Assembly (NCBI GenBank): GCA_947500645.1
Contig: CANMSD010000002.1
Location: 124,001-188,000 of the forward strand
Length of the DNA: 64,000 nt
Reading direction: 5' to 3'
From: an uncultured Erythrobacter sp.
Lineage (GTDB): Bacteria > Pseudomonadota > Alphaproteobacteria > Sphingomonadales > Sphingomonadaceae
The notes below the pieces were generated by a model. That model saw only the letters and a program-made list of their open reading frames with translations, did no database searches and was not told where the DNA came from. Made by a program: the position numbers and the translations under genes. This document shows positions 27,773 through 39,185 of the stretch, one piece after another (the first letter of the stretch is position 1; every line of letters begins with the position of its first letter).

Positions 27773-28380
27773 CACCCAGCCGCCTTTTTCAGCGCAACGC
27801 GGATCAGGTCGCCCTCTTTCGCGTCCTCGCCCAGCTCGGCCTGCGCGCGGGCCACGGCCTGCGCAGCAACGGCGGGTTTGAACCCGAGGTTCTCCAGCGC
27901 GCTCACCGCATCGGCGCTCGCGCCGCCTGGTTGCGATATCGCGCCGACCGGCACGCCAGCCATACCGCCGCCGGGAAGCGCCCCAGCCTTGTCCTTCAGC
28001 TCATTGACGATCCGGCTCGCCAGCTTCGGCCCCACGCCCTGCGCGCGCGCCACCGTCGCGGCATCGCCGCCAGCGCAGGCATCGCGCACTTCGCCTGTCG
28101 ACAATGCCGAGAGGATCGCAAGTGCCACCTTGCTACCCACGCCCTGCACCGTCGTAAGCAGGCGGAACCAGTCGCGCTCCGCGCTTTCCGCAAAGCCAAG
28201 CAGGCGCATATCGTTCTCGCTAACCTGCAAATCGGTGTGAATCGTGCACGCCTCGCCCACTTCGCCCAGCGCAGCGAGCGTCTTGGTCGAGCAGTGCACC
28301 AGATAGCCCACGCCCTGCACGTCGACGATGGCCCAGTCCTCGCCCGTCTCGTCCAACCGCCCCGATAGCTTTGCAATCAT
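27772..28380 (-). CDS. ruvA: Holliday junction DNA helicase subunit RuvA
   Basis: The 202-residue DNA-binding subunit starts MIAKLSGRLDE and has the OB-fold first domain, two helix-hairpin-helix motifs (LLTTVQGVGSKVALAILS and VARAQGVGPKLASRIVNEL) and the flexible C-terminal domain III that contacts RuvB. The length is normal. It diverges from aroC with a 192-base spacer that contains GC-rich palindromes. It is the first gene of the ruvA-unknown-ruvB unit. Confidence 0.96.
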   Translation of the reverse strand: MIAKLSGRLDETGEDWAIVDVQGVGYLVHCSTKTLAALGEVGEACTIHTDLQVSENDMRLLGFAESAERDWFRLLTTVQGVGSKVALAILSALSTGEVRDACAGGDAATVARAQGVGPKLASRIVNELKDKAGALPGGGMAGVPVGAISQPGGASADAVSALENLGFKPAVAAQAVARAQAELGEDAKEGDLIRVALKKAAG

Positions 28381-28492
28381 GAGCTGGTTGTGGAGGAAAG
28401 TGATCTCCTACGCTACCCGCAGTTTCTGGTTTTCCGCACGCCATCCGGCGCGCGAAATCCTCGCGCCTTGCGAGCGAAGCTCGGGGCGCTGC

Positions 28493-28528
28493 GGGCGGGC
28501 GGTCGCCCTTGCGATGCCTCCGGCATCG
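28493..28528. repeat. GC-rich intergenic repeat with hairpin, copy A
   Basis: Between ruvA and aroC. The 21-base core at 28493-28513 matches 50929-50949 at 19 of 21 positions. Directly after it, CGATGCC and GGCATCG (28512-28528) form a 7-bp stem with loop TCC. A GAGC-GAA-GCTC hairpin lies just upstream. It looks like a REP-type element. Confidence 0.6.
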
Positions 28529-28572
28529 AACAGGCGCTTTCCATATAAAACAATTGCGCTATTGAAGCGCGC

Positions 28573-29649
28573 ATGAGCTGGAACACCTTCGGACGCGCGT
28601 TGCGCTTCACCACCTGGGGCGAGAGCCACGGCCCGGCGCTGGGCGCGGTGCTGGATGGATGCCCGCCCGGCCTGACGCTGAGCGAGCAGGACATCCAGCC
28701 CTTCATGGACGCGCGCAAGCCGGGGCAGAACAAGTTCACGACCCAGCGCAAGGAAGCCGACTTGGTCCGCATCCTGTCCGGCACATTCGAAGGCAAGACA
28801 ACCGGCACGCCGATTTCGATGATGATCGAGAACACCGATCAGCGTTCCAAAGACTACTCCGAGATCGCCAAAAGCTATCGTCCCGGTCACGCCGACTACA
28901 CCTATGACGCGAAATACGGCATTCGCGATTATCGCGGCGGCGGGCGCAGCAGCGCGCGGGAAACCGCCGCGCGGGTGGCGGCGGGCGCAGTCGCGCGGCT
29001 CATCATCCCTGAAGTCAAAATCACCGCCTTCGTGTGCGAATTGGGCGGCGACCGGATAGACCGCGACGCGATCAATTACGACGAAATCGACAAGAACCCG
29101 TTCTTCTGCCCGGACAGTTGGGCCGCGAAACGCTGGGAAGAGAAAGTGGACAAGGCCCGCAAAGACGGCTCGTCACTCGGCGCGGTGGTCGAGTGCGTCG
29201 CCGAGGGTGTACCCGCCGGATGGGGCGCGCCGGTCTATGCGAAGCTGGACAGCGAGTTGGCCGCTGCAATGATGACGATCAACGCAACCAAGGGCGTAGA
29301 AATCGGCGACGGGTTCGAGGCAGCGCGGCTGACCGGCGAGCAAAACGCCGATCCCATGTCTCCCGGCCCAGACGGCAAGCCAGTCTACGCCTCCAACCAC
29401 GCAGGCGGCACGGCGGGCGGGATCTCGACCGGACAACCAGTGGTGTGCCGCGTCGCGTTCAAGCCGACCAGCTCAATCCTCACGCCGGTGGATTCGATCA
29501 CCTCCGATGGCGAAGCGACCCAAGTACGGACAAAGGGTCGACACGATCCCTGTGTTGGCATTCGCGGCACGCCTGTCGTCGAGGCGATGATGGCACTTGT
29601 GCTGGCCGATCAGAAGCTGATGCACCGGATGCAAATGGGCGGCGAGTAG
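28573..29649 (+). CDS. aroC: Chorismate synthase
   Basis: The 358-residue enzyme makes chorismate from EPSP, the last shared step of aromatic biosynthesis, and needs reduced FMN. The N-terminus [20 protein letters not shown] is the family start with the invariant [19 protein letters not shown] and the FMN-binding [18 protein letters not shown] follow, and [13 protein letters not shown] sits near the C-terminus. It is full length. It has no obvious ribosome binding site and no close operon partner; the next gene starts 46 bases later. Confidence 0.97.
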   Translation: MSWNTFGRALRFTTWGESHGPALGAVLDGCPPGLTLSEQDIQPFMDARKPGQNKFTTQRKEADLVRILSGTFEGKTTGTPISMMIENTDQRSKDYSEIAKSYRPGHADYTYDAKYGIRDYRGGGRSSARETAARVAAGAVARLIIPEVKITAFVCELGGDRIDRDAINYDEIDKNPFFCPDSWAAKRWEEKVDKARKDGSSLGAVVECVAEGVPAGWGAPVYAKLDSELAAAMMTINATKGVEIGDGFEAARLTGEQNADPMSPGPDGKPVYASNHAGGTAGGISTGQPVVCRVAFKPTSSILTPVDSITSDGEATQVRTKGRHDPCVGIRGTPVVEAMMALVLADQKLMHRMQMGGE

Positions 29650-29695
29650 CGCACAAAACCATCGGAAATGTCCGCAAGGGTCTGTTCAGACCTAT

Positions 29696-30832
29696 ATGCG
29701 ATCATTATGTGTAATGAAGTTTCCAAACGAACCTCCTCCCCCTAACGACACAGGTGATGTCATCGCTGAAAACAGCACCATCGCGGCGCAGGGTATCTCT
29801 GCAAATGCGCGGCCCAGCGCTGTCGCGGACAATTCTGTCGATGTGCGCGCGCTTACGAAGAAGCTCGCCGCCTTCCGCACACCGCGCCTGAGCCGGAGCG
29901 GATGGGAACTCGCCTCCACGCTCGTCCCGTTCATGTGTGTGTTTGCAGCCATGCTGTTTGCGGTTGATGCCGGGTATTACATCAGCCTTCTGTTAGCGCC
30001 GCTGGCTGGGCTGTTGTTGCTGCGCTTGTTCATTATTCAGCACGATTGCGGACACGAAGCCTTCCTGAAGAACCGTCACGGCAACAAGTGGATCGGGCGC
30101 GCAATCGGAGTCTTCACACTGACACCTTATGATTGCTGGCAACGCTCACACGCGCTTCATCACGCAAGCACGGGCAACCTTGATGCACGCGGTTTCGGCG
30201 ATGTCGATACGCTGACGGTGCGCGAATATATGAGCCGCGGGCGGATGCAGCGTCTGTTCTATCGGCTGTATCGGCACCCGATCGTGCTGCTGGGCCTAGG
30301 CCCGGCCTATCTGTTCCTGCTGCGCCACCGGCTTCCCATCGGCCTGATGAAGGCAGGCGCAATTTACTGGATCAGCGCCATCGCCACCAACGCAGTAACG
30401 GCGGTGATCCTGATCGGGCTCGGCTTTGCTTTTGGCGCCGCCACAACAGCCATCGTATTCCTGCCCGTCCTTTTGATCGCAGCCTCGACGGGCGTCTGGC
30501 TGTTTTATGTCCAGCACCAGTTCGACAATGCGCAGTGGGACTATCGCGAAGGATGGTCGTACCACCAGTTTGCGCTGTCAGGCAGTTCGTATCTTGAGCT
30601 TCCTGCCGTTCTAGGCTGGTTCACGGGCAATATCGGCATACATCACGTTCATCACCTGATGAGCCGCATCCCATTCTACCGGCTGCCTGACGTGCTTAAG
30701 GCCTATCCTGAACTGCGCGAAATGAACCGGATCACGGCGCGCCAGACACCGCGCCTGTTTCTGCTGGCGCTTTATGATGAGGACCGGCGCAGGCTGGTAA
30801 GTTTCCGCGAGGCGAAGCGCGTCTCAGCCTGA
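29696..30832 (+). CDS. Membrane fatty acid desaturase
   Basis: The 378-residue protein has the three histidine boxes of membrane desaturases: HDCGH (116-120), HALHH (152-156) and HHVHH (near 317), with four main hydrophobic segments. It should insert a double bond in membrane acyl chains using a di-iron centre and electrons from a separate donor. The first 60 residues are Pro/Asn/Ala-rich and not conserved. The start is uncertain, with an ATG at 29714 equally possible and neither having a strong ribosome binding site. It lies upstream of the peroxide-defence genes but has its own spacer of 203 bases. Confidence 0.88.
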   Translation: MRSLCVMKFPNEPPPPNDTGDVIAENSTIAAQGISANARPSAVADNSVDVRALTKKLAAFRTPRLSRSGWELASTLVPFMCVFAAMLFAVDAGYYISLLLAPLAGLLLLRLFIIQHDCGHEAFLKNRHGNKWIGRAIGVFTLTPYDCWQRSHALHHASTGNLDARGFGDVDTLTVREYMSRGRMQRLFYRLYRHPIVLLGLGPAYLFLLRHRLPIGLMKAGAIYWISAIATNAVTAVILIGLGFAFGAATTAIVFLPVLLIAASTGVWLFYVQHQFDNAQWDYREGWSYHQFALSGSSYLELPAVLGWFTGNIGIHHVHHLMSRIPFYRLPDVLKAYPELREMNRITARQTPRLFLLALYDEDRRRLVSFREAKRVSA

Positions 30833-30935
30833 GATAAGGGAGACGGTGCGGGCACAAGCCTGCACGCTTTCTTGGCACCAGAAGCCATCCAAAAAGTTCC
30901 GGAAAACTTCGATTGAAAAAATCGATCTTCGCAAT

Positions 30936-30957
30936 CGCACAAATCAATTTTTGTGCG
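30936..30957. promoter_or_regulatory. Inverted repeat upstream of ahpC
   Basis: CGCACAAA and TTTGTGCG flank TCAATT, 78 bases before the ahpC start. There is no T run after it. The stretch just upstream contains AAAATCGATC, also found in the katG upstream dyad. It may be an operator, and the regulator is not in the window. Confidence 0.4.
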
Positions 30958-31035
30958 GCGCAACAAGCCCTATCTGAAGCTCGTTGAAAGCAAGCAAGCT
31001 TTTTTCCAACAGTTTCAAATCAAGGGGATTTTCCA

Positions 31036-31602
31036 ATGGGCATTATCGGCTCGACAATCAAACCGTTCACCGCCACCGCATTCAAGGCTGGCGAAGATTT
31101 CTACGACGTCACCGACGAAGACGTGAAAGGCAAGTGGGCCGTCTTCTTCTTCTACCCCGCTGACTTCACCTTCGTGTGTCCGACCGAGCTCGAAGACCTC
31201 GGCGAGAAGTACAACATGCTTCGGGACATGGACGTCGAAGTGTACGCCGTTAGCACGGACACCCACTTCAGCCACAAGGCATGGCACGATACCAGTGAGA
31301 AGATCGGCAAGCTGAACTTCCCGTTCCTTGGCGACCAGAATCACGTGCTCGCGCGCAATTTCAACGTGCTGCGTGAAGGCGCTGGCCTGGCGGACCGCGC
31401 GACCTTCGTGGTCGATCCCGACGGCGTAATCCAAATCATGGAGCAAACCTGCGAAGGCGTGGGCCGCAATGCCAACGAACTGACGCGCAAGATCAAGGCC
31501 GCTCAATATGTGCGTGCCAACCCAGGCCAGGTTTGCCCCGCAGCATGGGAAGAAGGCAGCGACACGCTGGCCCCGTCGCTCGACCTCGTCGGCAAGATCT
31601 AA
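31036..31602 (+). CDS. ahpC: Alkyl hydroperoxide reductase subunit C (2-Cys peroxiredoxin)
   Basis: The 188-residue peroxiredoxin reduces hydrogen peroxide, organic peroxides and peroxynitrite. The peroxidatic Cys48 is in PADFTFVCPTEL and the resolving Cys167 in PGQVCPAAW. The length and the N-terminal MGIIGSTIKPF are those of AhpC1-type enzymes reduced by AhpF. AAGGGGA lies nine bases before the ATG. ahpF follows 119 bases later, with partial inverted repeats in the gap that could lower read-through so that AhpC is made in excess (inference). Confidence 0.97.
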   Translation: MGIIGSTIKPFTATAFKAGEDFYDVTDEDVKGKWAVFFFYPADFTFVCPTELEDLGEKYNMLRDMDVEVYAVSTDTHFSHKAWHDTSEKIGKLNFPFLGDQNHVLARNFNVLREGAGLADRATFVVDPDGVIQIMEQTCEGVGRNANELTRKIKAAQYVRANPGQVCPAAWEEGSDTLAPSLDLVGKI

Positions 31603-31721
31603 GGTGATAACTCGAGTCATCACGACCTGAGATCACCTCAAAACGGGCGGCGTTGCGACCTCCCCCTCCCTCAAGCGGCGCCGCCTAATTTTCCGAAGAT
31701 CATTCAAAAACGGATTTCGAC

Positions 31722-33311
31722 ATGCTCGATGCAAATATGCAGACCCAGCTCAAGCAATATCTCGCCAATTTGCGCGAGCCGATCGAGCTCGTCGCATCTC
31801 TGGATGAGAGCGAGAAATCCGCGCAGACCCGCGAGCTGCTAAGCGAAATTGCCGATCTGCACGACATGGTCAGCGCCCAGTTTGACGGCACAGACACGCG
31901 TAAGCCCAGCTTTATCACCCGCCGCGCGAGCGATGCGGATAAATGGGTCCGTTTTGCGGGCCTGCCGATGGGTCACGAATTCACCTCGCTCGTCCTAGCG
32001 CTGCTGTGGGCCGGTGGACACCCGCCGAAAGTCGACGCCGATCTGATCGAACAGGTCCGCGCGCTCGAAGGCGACTATAACTTCGAAATGTTCTTCTCGC
32101 TCAGCTGTCACAATTGCCCCGACGTGGTGCAGGCGCTGACGCTGATGGCTCTGGAGAACACCCACATCACCGCGACGCTGATCGAAGGTGGTACGTTCCA
32201 GAATGAGGTCGACGAACGCGGCGTAATGGCCGTGCCCGCGACCTTCCTGAATGGAGAGAGTTTCTACAACGGCAAGATGGAACTGGCTGAAATTCTTTCC
32301 AAGCTCGATAGCGGAGCCGATGAGAAGTCCGCTGAGAAACTGTCTGCCAAGGAGCCCTTCGACGTGCTGGTGATCGGTGGCGGTCCGGCTGGCGCAGCCT
32401 CGGCCGTCTACACCGCTCGCAAGGGTTTTCGCACCGGCATCGCGGCAGAGCGTTTCGGCGGACAATTGCAAGACACGCTCGGAATCGAGAACCTGCCCGG
32501 CACGCTCTACACCGAAGGGCCGAAGCTCAGCGATCAGCTGAAGAAGCAGGCGCTTGAGAATGAGATCGACCTGATGGATCTGGCGCGTGCGACCCAGCTC
32601 AAGCCTGCGGGCGAAGCGGGCGGTATGCACGAAGTAACCATGGCCAATGGCGCTGTGCTCAAGGCGCGCTCGCTGATCCTTTCGACGGGCGCGCGTTGGA
32701 AGAACCTCGGCGTTCCGGGCGAGGCTGAATATCGCAACAAGGGCGTCGCCTATTGCCCTCACTGCGACGGGCCTTTGTTCAAAGGCAAAAACATCGCGGT
32801 GATCGGTGGCGGGAATTCCGGCGTTGAGGCAGCAATCGACCTTGCCAAGATTGTCGGTCACGTGACGCTGATCGAATATGACGACAAACTGCGCGCGGAC
32901 GAAGTGCTGCAACGCAAGCTACGCTCTATGTCTAACGTCGAAATCGTCACGAGCGGTCAGACAACTGAAATCCTCGGCGATGGCTCGAAAGTCAGCGGTT
33001 TGGTGCTCAAGGATCGTGAAAGCGGTGACGAGCGCACCATCGAGCTTGAAGGCGTGTTCGTGCAGATCGGCCTTGTGCCGAACACCGAATGGCTCGCCGA
33101 TACAGGCATCGAGTTATCGCAATATGGCGAAATTGTTATCGACCAGCATGGCGCGACCAACCTTGCCGGTATCTATGCGGCGGGCGATGCGACCATAGTG
33201 CCGGACAAGCAGATTGTCGTGGCCATGGGCGAAGGGGCCAAAGCAGGCCTGGGCGCATTCGATTATCTCATCCGCAACGAGCCGGTCGAAGACATCGCGA
33301 ACGCTGCCTAA
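31722..33311 (+). CDS. ahpF: Alkyl hydroperoxide reductase subunit F
   Basis: The 529-residue flavoprotein passes electrons from NAD(P)H to AhpC. Residues 1-200 form the N-terminal double thioredoxin-fold domain with the redox pair Cys129/Cys132 (SCHNCPD). A thioredoxin-reductase-like part follows, with the FAD motif [11 protein letters not shown] near residue 210, [10 protein letters not shown] as its CxxC and [10 protein letters not shown] for NAD(P)H. The C-terminal [20 protein letters not shown] is the usual FAD-contact end. The gene is complete. Confidence 0.97.
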   Translation: MLDANMQTQLKQYLANLREPIELVASLDESEKSAQTRELLSEIADLHDMVSAQFDGTDTRKPSFITRRASDADKWVRFAGLPMGHEFTSLVLALLWAGGHPPKVDADLIEQVRALEGDYNFEMFFSLSCHNCPDVVQALTLMALENTHITATLIEGGTFQNEVDERGVMAVPATFLNGESFYNGKMELAEILSKLDSGADEKSAEKLSAKEPFDVLVIGGGPAGAASAVYTARKGFRTGIAAERFGGQLQDTLGIENLPGTLYTEGPKLSDQLKKQALENEIDLMDLARATQLKPAGEAGGMHEVTMANGAVLKARSLILSTGARWKNLGVPGEAEYRNKGVAYCPHCDGPLFKGKNIAVIGGGNSGVEAAIDLAKIVGHVTLIEYDDKLRADEVLQRKLRSMSNVEIVTSGQTTEILGDGSKVSGLVLKDRESGDERTIELEGVFVQIGLVPNTEWLADTGIELSQYGEIVIDQHGATNLAGIYAAGDATIVPDKQIVVAMGEGAKAGLGAFDYLIRNEPVEDIANAA

Positions 33312-33358
33312 TTGCTGCGAATTGGCGCATGTGTGCGACCAACCCCACTAAACGTGAA

Positions 33359-33388
33359 AATCGATCAATTAGCGCATATTAATCGATT
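33359..33388. promoter_or_regulatory. Imperfect 30-bp dyad upstream of katG
   Basis: The outer seven bases of each side are AATCGAT and ATCGATT and the centre is GCGC; 24 of 30 positions are symmetric. It lies 83 bases before the katG start, a suitable place for an activator such as OxyR, though it does not spell the classical OxyR consensus. Confidence 0.45.
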
Positions 33389-33414
33389 AGACAGATTGCA
33401 CTCAAAGCGTCATT

Positions 33415-35675
<2,261 letters not shown>

Positions 35676-35709
35676 GCTGTCCCCCCTTCAAAGCTTCAGG
35701 CATGAAGAG

Positions 35710-35739
35710 AGCCCTCGGCAGAAATGTCGGGGGCTTTTT
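35710..35739 (+). terminator. Rho-independent terminator after katG
   Basis: AGCCCTCGGC pairs with GTCGGGGGCT (two G-U pairs), loop AGAAAT, followed by TTTT. It lies 34 bases after the katG stop and just before the convergent LytTR gene. Confidence 0.88.
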
Positions 35740-35750
35740 CGTGCCTGAGC

Positions 35751-36602
35751 TCAGATCCAGCCAGCGTCTTTAAGCACGCTTACATTCGCACGGCTGACCG
35801 GCGCTTCGAGATCGCGCTCCAGCTTCAGTCGGACATTACGACCTTCGCGGATCACATCCTCCACCGCACCGCGCGCCACCCACCAGCTGCGATGGACCTG
35901 CAGACCGTCTAGCTCGCCAAGCTCGGCTATCGCATCGCGCATCCGCAGCAGGGCCAACTCCGACCCAAGCGCCGTGTGGACGCGCACATAGTGGTCCTCC
36001 ATTTCCAGCGCGATAATTTCGCTGCCGAGTTCGGAGGGTAGCCGTTCCAACAAACGCGGTGCGTTGCTTGCCGACGATGGTGCCGCAGGCATGGTGGGCT
36101 GAGGTGCTGATGCAGATGATGGAACACTCGTTTCTCGCTCAGCAGGGACAGCGCGATCCTGCGCGGCTCTAGCTGCGTTTGCGCGGGATTCGATCATATA
36201 GAAGAACGCGGTGATACCGCCGCCAACCAAAAATACGTAGAAGTAAGAAGTCAGCGCCTCTTCCAAGGTGGGCATCCGCACCGGGTTCGGCAGAAAACCC
36301 ATCGACCAGACGATGGCGGTCATCGGCACGGTCGCTAGCGCAACCCCGACCACCCACAATACCGGTCGCGGCAATTCAAGCGCGGCATAGAGCCGGTCGA
36401 CCAACCAATTCATAGGGCTGTAAATCGCATAGCCAATCCAGGCGAAGCTCACCCAGCTAACCAGACGATAGGCGAGCGGCTCTGCGAAGCTTCCAAACGG
36501 ACCGATAAAGGCGAGCACAATCCCGATTATCGTCATGATCGAGAGGTCGATCACGATCTTGCGCGCGAATTGGTTGCGCTGATTGCCTGCCCCGCCTTCC
36601 AT
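35751..36602 (-). CDS. Membrane-bound LytTR-type transcriptional regulator
   Basis: With the ATG at 36602 the protein has 283 residues; a longer reading from 36707 is possible. Residues about 15-150 hold four hydrophobic segments, residues 150-185 an Ala/Ser/Pro-rich linker, and the C-terminus (about 190-283) a LytTR DNA-binding domain: ALEMEDHYVRVHTALGSEL, then LDGLQVHRSWWVARGAV and an SRANVSVLKDAG end. There is no receiver domain, so the membrane part may sense the signal itself. It diverges from the DUF2306 gene by 183 bases, its most likely target (inference). Confidence 0.85.
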   Translation of the reverse strand: MEGGAGNQRNQFARKIVIDLSIMTIIGIVLAFIGPFGSFAEPLAYRLVSWVSFAWIGYAIYSPMNWLVDRLYAALELPRPVLWVVGVALATVPMTAIVWSMGFLPNPVRMPTLEEALTSYFYVFLVGGGITAFFYMIESRANAARAAQDRAVPAERETSVPSSASAPQPTMPAAPSSASNAPRLLERLPSELGSEIIALEMEDHYVRVHTALGSELALLRMRDAIAELGELDGLQVHRSWWVARGAVEDVIREGRNVRLKLERDLEAPVSRANVSVLKDAGWI

Positions 36603-36785
36603 ATCGCGCTTTCTGACCGCCCATTCGCGCTTCGTAAAGTGGCAAAGCACCGCAAATCGGGGGGTTTTCGGCGCGGAAGTCGACCAATTCGCGAAGGATT
36701 GCGCCAACTAGCGCAGACACAATTGCCCGCGAATGGGCACGCGGCATTGTGACCTCATACAGAGACACACAGGGGAAACAGATCG

Positions 36786-37337
36786 ATGACCGCTTTCGCA
36801 CTTACCGCCGATAAGGCCGCTACCGCACCACAAAAAAAGCACCACGCTTTCGACCTCACTCCTACTCAGCGCGCTCTGGTGACGATCGCCGGAACCGGCA
36901 TGACGCTGGTTGCCTTTTACGCTGTGATACGCGGACTGCTGGGCTTCGCCCCTGACCATCCGGCGACACGTGACTTCGTGGTTATGCTGCACGTGGCGAC
37001 CGTGCTCCCAGCGATACCATTGGGAGGCTACTTGCTGCTCGCTCCGAAAGGCACGAAGTGGCACAAAATGCTGGGAAAGGTCTGGGTCGCCCTGATGGTT
37101 ACCACCGCCACCTCGGCGATTTTCATCCAGTCGAGCGGCACGTTCAGCTTCATCCACATTTTCGTGCCGATGACCATGTGGGCATCCTACAAGCTTATCG
37201 CCACCGCTCGCCGTGGGGACATGAAAGGCCACAAGAAAGAGATTTTGAGCCTCTATCTTGGCGCGCTGATGATACCCGGCATTTTCAGCATGGCGCTGCC
37301 CGGACGGCTGATGAATGTCTGGCTGTTTGGCTGGTGA
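36786..37337 (+). CDS. DUF2306-like membrane protein
   Basis: The 183-residue protein has a short soluble N-terminus and four hydrophobic segments. Family-type histidines occur in VVMLHVATVLP, KWHKMLGKVW and SFIHIFVP, and the next loop carries the basic KGHKKE. DUF2306 proteins are predicted membrane proteins of unknown function; the conserved histidines suggest metal or haem binding, but that is unproven. The divergent LytTR regulator is its most likely controller. The next gene converges 20 bases away. Confidence 0.75.
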   Translation: MTAFALTADKAATAPQKKHHAFDLTPTQRALVTIAGTGMTLVAFYAVIRGLLGFAPDHPATRDFVVMLHVATVLPAIPLGGYLLLAPKGTKWHKMLGKVWVALMVTTATSAIFIQSSGTFSFIHIFVPMTMWASYKLIATARRGDMKGHKKEILSLYLGALMIPGIFSMALPGRLMNVWLFGW

Positions 37338-37357
37338 GCCGAGCTGACTGTCGGTGG

Positions 37358-37936
37358 TTAGCGAGCGCGCTTAAGTACAAGGTAGAGCGCGCCTTCTCCG
37401 CCATGGCCGCGATGCGCCTTGCGCACGGCAGCAATCGCATCAGCATGTGGGCCAGCGGCCAGCCAATCGAGCAGTTTCGCCCGGATCGCGCCGCGCTTGC
37501 TGCCCCTGTCGGCCGGATCTACGGGCCGTGAACGTCCCGCAATCACCAGCACAACCCGCGCATCCATTGCCCGAGCCTGATCAAGCCCACTTGAAAGCCG
37601 CGTGTAAGCGCTGTCGAGCGTATGGCCATGCAGATCAAGCGTGTAGTCCGGCACAATCCGACCAGCCTTCAGCTTGCGATCCCAATGCGAATCGAGACTG
37701 GTATCGGCAATGCTCCTTGGCGCGGTTGGACGCGTATTCGCTTTGGATGGCGCACGCGCTGGCGTTGCAGAGTTGGATTTGCGACCCCCTGTCGTCGCCT
37801 TTGGTTTTGCCTGAAGGGTGGTCGCAGCCTCGCTCGGCATGACGGGCACAGTGCGCCCCTCCAGCGGAGTAACGCTCCGCGCCAGGTGCGCCCACGCTAC
37901 CGCTTCGGTTTCGCTAAGCCCGCGCGGAATACTCAT
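37358..37936 (-). CDS. Smr-domain protein
   Basis: The 192-residue protein has a basic, Ala/Pro/Lys-rich N-terminal part and a C-terminal Smr domain (about residues 95-190): TLDLHGHTLDSAYTRL carries the signature DLHG, and GRGSRPVDP-like and HRGHGGEGALYLVLK ends correspond to the GxG motif (here HGGEGA). Smr domains are nucleases acting on branched DNA or RNA, or have lost activity. It overlaps mltA by four bases (ATGA) and is the last gene of a timA-mltA-smr group seen across Alphaproteobacteria. Confidence 0.88.
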   Translation of the reverse strand: MSIPRGLSETEAVAWAHLARSVTPLEGRTVPVMPSEAATTLQAKPKATTGGRKSNSATPARAPSKANTRPTAPRSIADTSLDSHWDRKLKAGRIVPDYTLDLHGHTLDSAYTRLSSGLDQARAMDARVVLVIAGRSRPVDPADRGSKRGAIRAKLLDWLAAGPHADAIAAVRKAHRGHGGEGALYLVLKRAR

Positions 37937-39150
37937 CGATTGTTGAGGCGCTCAACTGCACCTTTGGGCAGTAAGATCAGCGCCTGCCCACGACCGCTCA
38001 TGCCGCCCGCGATGGTGCGGGCTTCCTCGCCAGCGCCCCAGAACGTGTCGAAGCGGTTTGCGCCCTTGATCGCCCCGCCGGTGTCTTGCGCGATCCACAA
38101 GCCATTGGCCTCGTCGCGATCGAGATCGAGCCAGACGGGCGCACCATAGGGAACGAAGCGCGGATCGACCGCCACCGAGCTTTCGCGCCGCACCGGTATG
38201 CCGAGCGAGCCAAGCGGTCCGTCGCCGGTCAGCTCGCGGAAGAACACCCAGCTCTTGTTGAGCCGCATCAGCTCGCGGCCCTCCTCCGGATTGTCGCGGA
38301 TATAGGCCATGATGCCCTGCATGGAGCCGGGATATTTGCCCGGACCCTCACCCAGCAGTCCGCGCTCGCGCATGACACCGCCGATGCCGACATATTCGCG
38401 GCCGTTCTGTCCGGCATAGCCGATGCGGATCACTTCGCCCTCGGGTGTGCGCAGGCGGCCGGAGCCCTGGATTTGCAGGAAGAAAAGTTCGACCGGATCG
38501 GCTGCCCAGGCAATTACTGGAACCCGCCCGTCAAGCGCGCCGTCCTCGATCTCGCTGCGCTCATAATAGCGCACGAATTCACCATTCATGTTACGCCGGC
38601 CAAGCGGGGGACGCCCTGTTCGCTCGGCCTCCGGAATTTCCGCTGTCCAGCCGCGCTCAAGATCGCTTGGCAGCGCGTAGACAGGGGTCTCAAAACCGGG
38701 TCGACGGGTGCGGCTGGCGCGAATTTCTGGCTCAAAGTAACCCGTCGCAAAAGCTTCACCCGATCCCACAATCGCAGTTTCGAAATAGGTGGTAAAGAAA
38801 GTGTCTGCCCTGCCAACATTGCCAGGCGCGGCGTCACACGCCGCTTGCCAGTCCGATCTTTGCGTGAGGCCTGTCGTATCCTCGCGCCGCAGCAAGGACG
38901 GGCAGCTTTCGATGAAAGAGCGCAGCGCCGCCTCCGCATCGCTTTGCGCAAAACCGAGACCGGAAACAGTAGGGCCCGGCCTGACACCCGCCATCAATGC
39001 GCTGGTCGGAGCAGGGCCTGTCGGAGCGGGTGGTGTGACCACTGGAGGAGGCGCGGGTGTTACCGGGCCGCGCGGCCCATCACTTTCGGGGATCAGTCGA
39101 ACACAAGCCGAAAGCAGGAGAGCCATCGCCAGAACCAAGCCTGCGCGCAT
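37933..39150 (-). CDS. mltA: Membrane-bound lytic murein transglycosylase A
   Basis: The 405-residue enzyme cleaves peptidoglycan strands with formation of 1,6-anhydromuramic acid. It starts with a lipoprotein signal ending in LLLSAC (Cys16) and a Pro-rich linker. The MltA domain (TGYFEPEIRASRTR ... VPVIAWAADPVELFFLQIQGSG) and the C-terminal 3D domain (WLDLDRDEANGLWIAQDTGGAI) with its three Asp residues are both present. It sits 35 bases downstream of timA and overlaps smr. Confidence 0.94.
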   Translation of the reverse strand: MRAGLVLAMALLLSACVRLIPESDGPRGPVTPAPPPVVTPPAPTGPAPTSALMAGVRPGPTVSGLGFAQSDAEAALRSFIESCPSLLRREDTTGLTQRSDWQAACDAAPGNVGRADTFFTTYFETAIVGSGEAFATGYFEPEIRASRTRRPGFETPVYALPSDLERGWTAEIPEAERTGRPPLGRRNMNGEFVRYYERSEIEDGALDGRVPVIAWAADPVELFFLQIQGSGRLRTPEGEVIRIGYAGQNGREYVGIGGVMRERGLLGEGPGKYPGSMQGIMAYIRDNPEEGRELMRLNKSWVFFRELTGDGPLGSLGIPVRRESSVAVDPRFVPYGAPVWLDLDRDEANGLWIAQDTGGAIKGANRFDTFWGAGEEARTIAGGMSGRGQALILLPKGAVERLNNR

Positions 39151-39185
39151 TTTTCTCTCCCTGACTGTACTGAAAAGTGGCTCGA

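Noticed and set aside
30987..31005. AAAGC/GCTTT hairpin with T run just before ahpC
   Set aside because: The stem is only five base pairs and A/T-rich, and it lies too close to the ahpC start to act as a terminator of the desaturase gene with confidence.
38739..38764. Further GTAACC occurrences, for example inside mltA, ahpF, coaBC, the symporter gene and yidC
   Set aside because: None has CGAA after 16 bases and all lie inside coding sequence.
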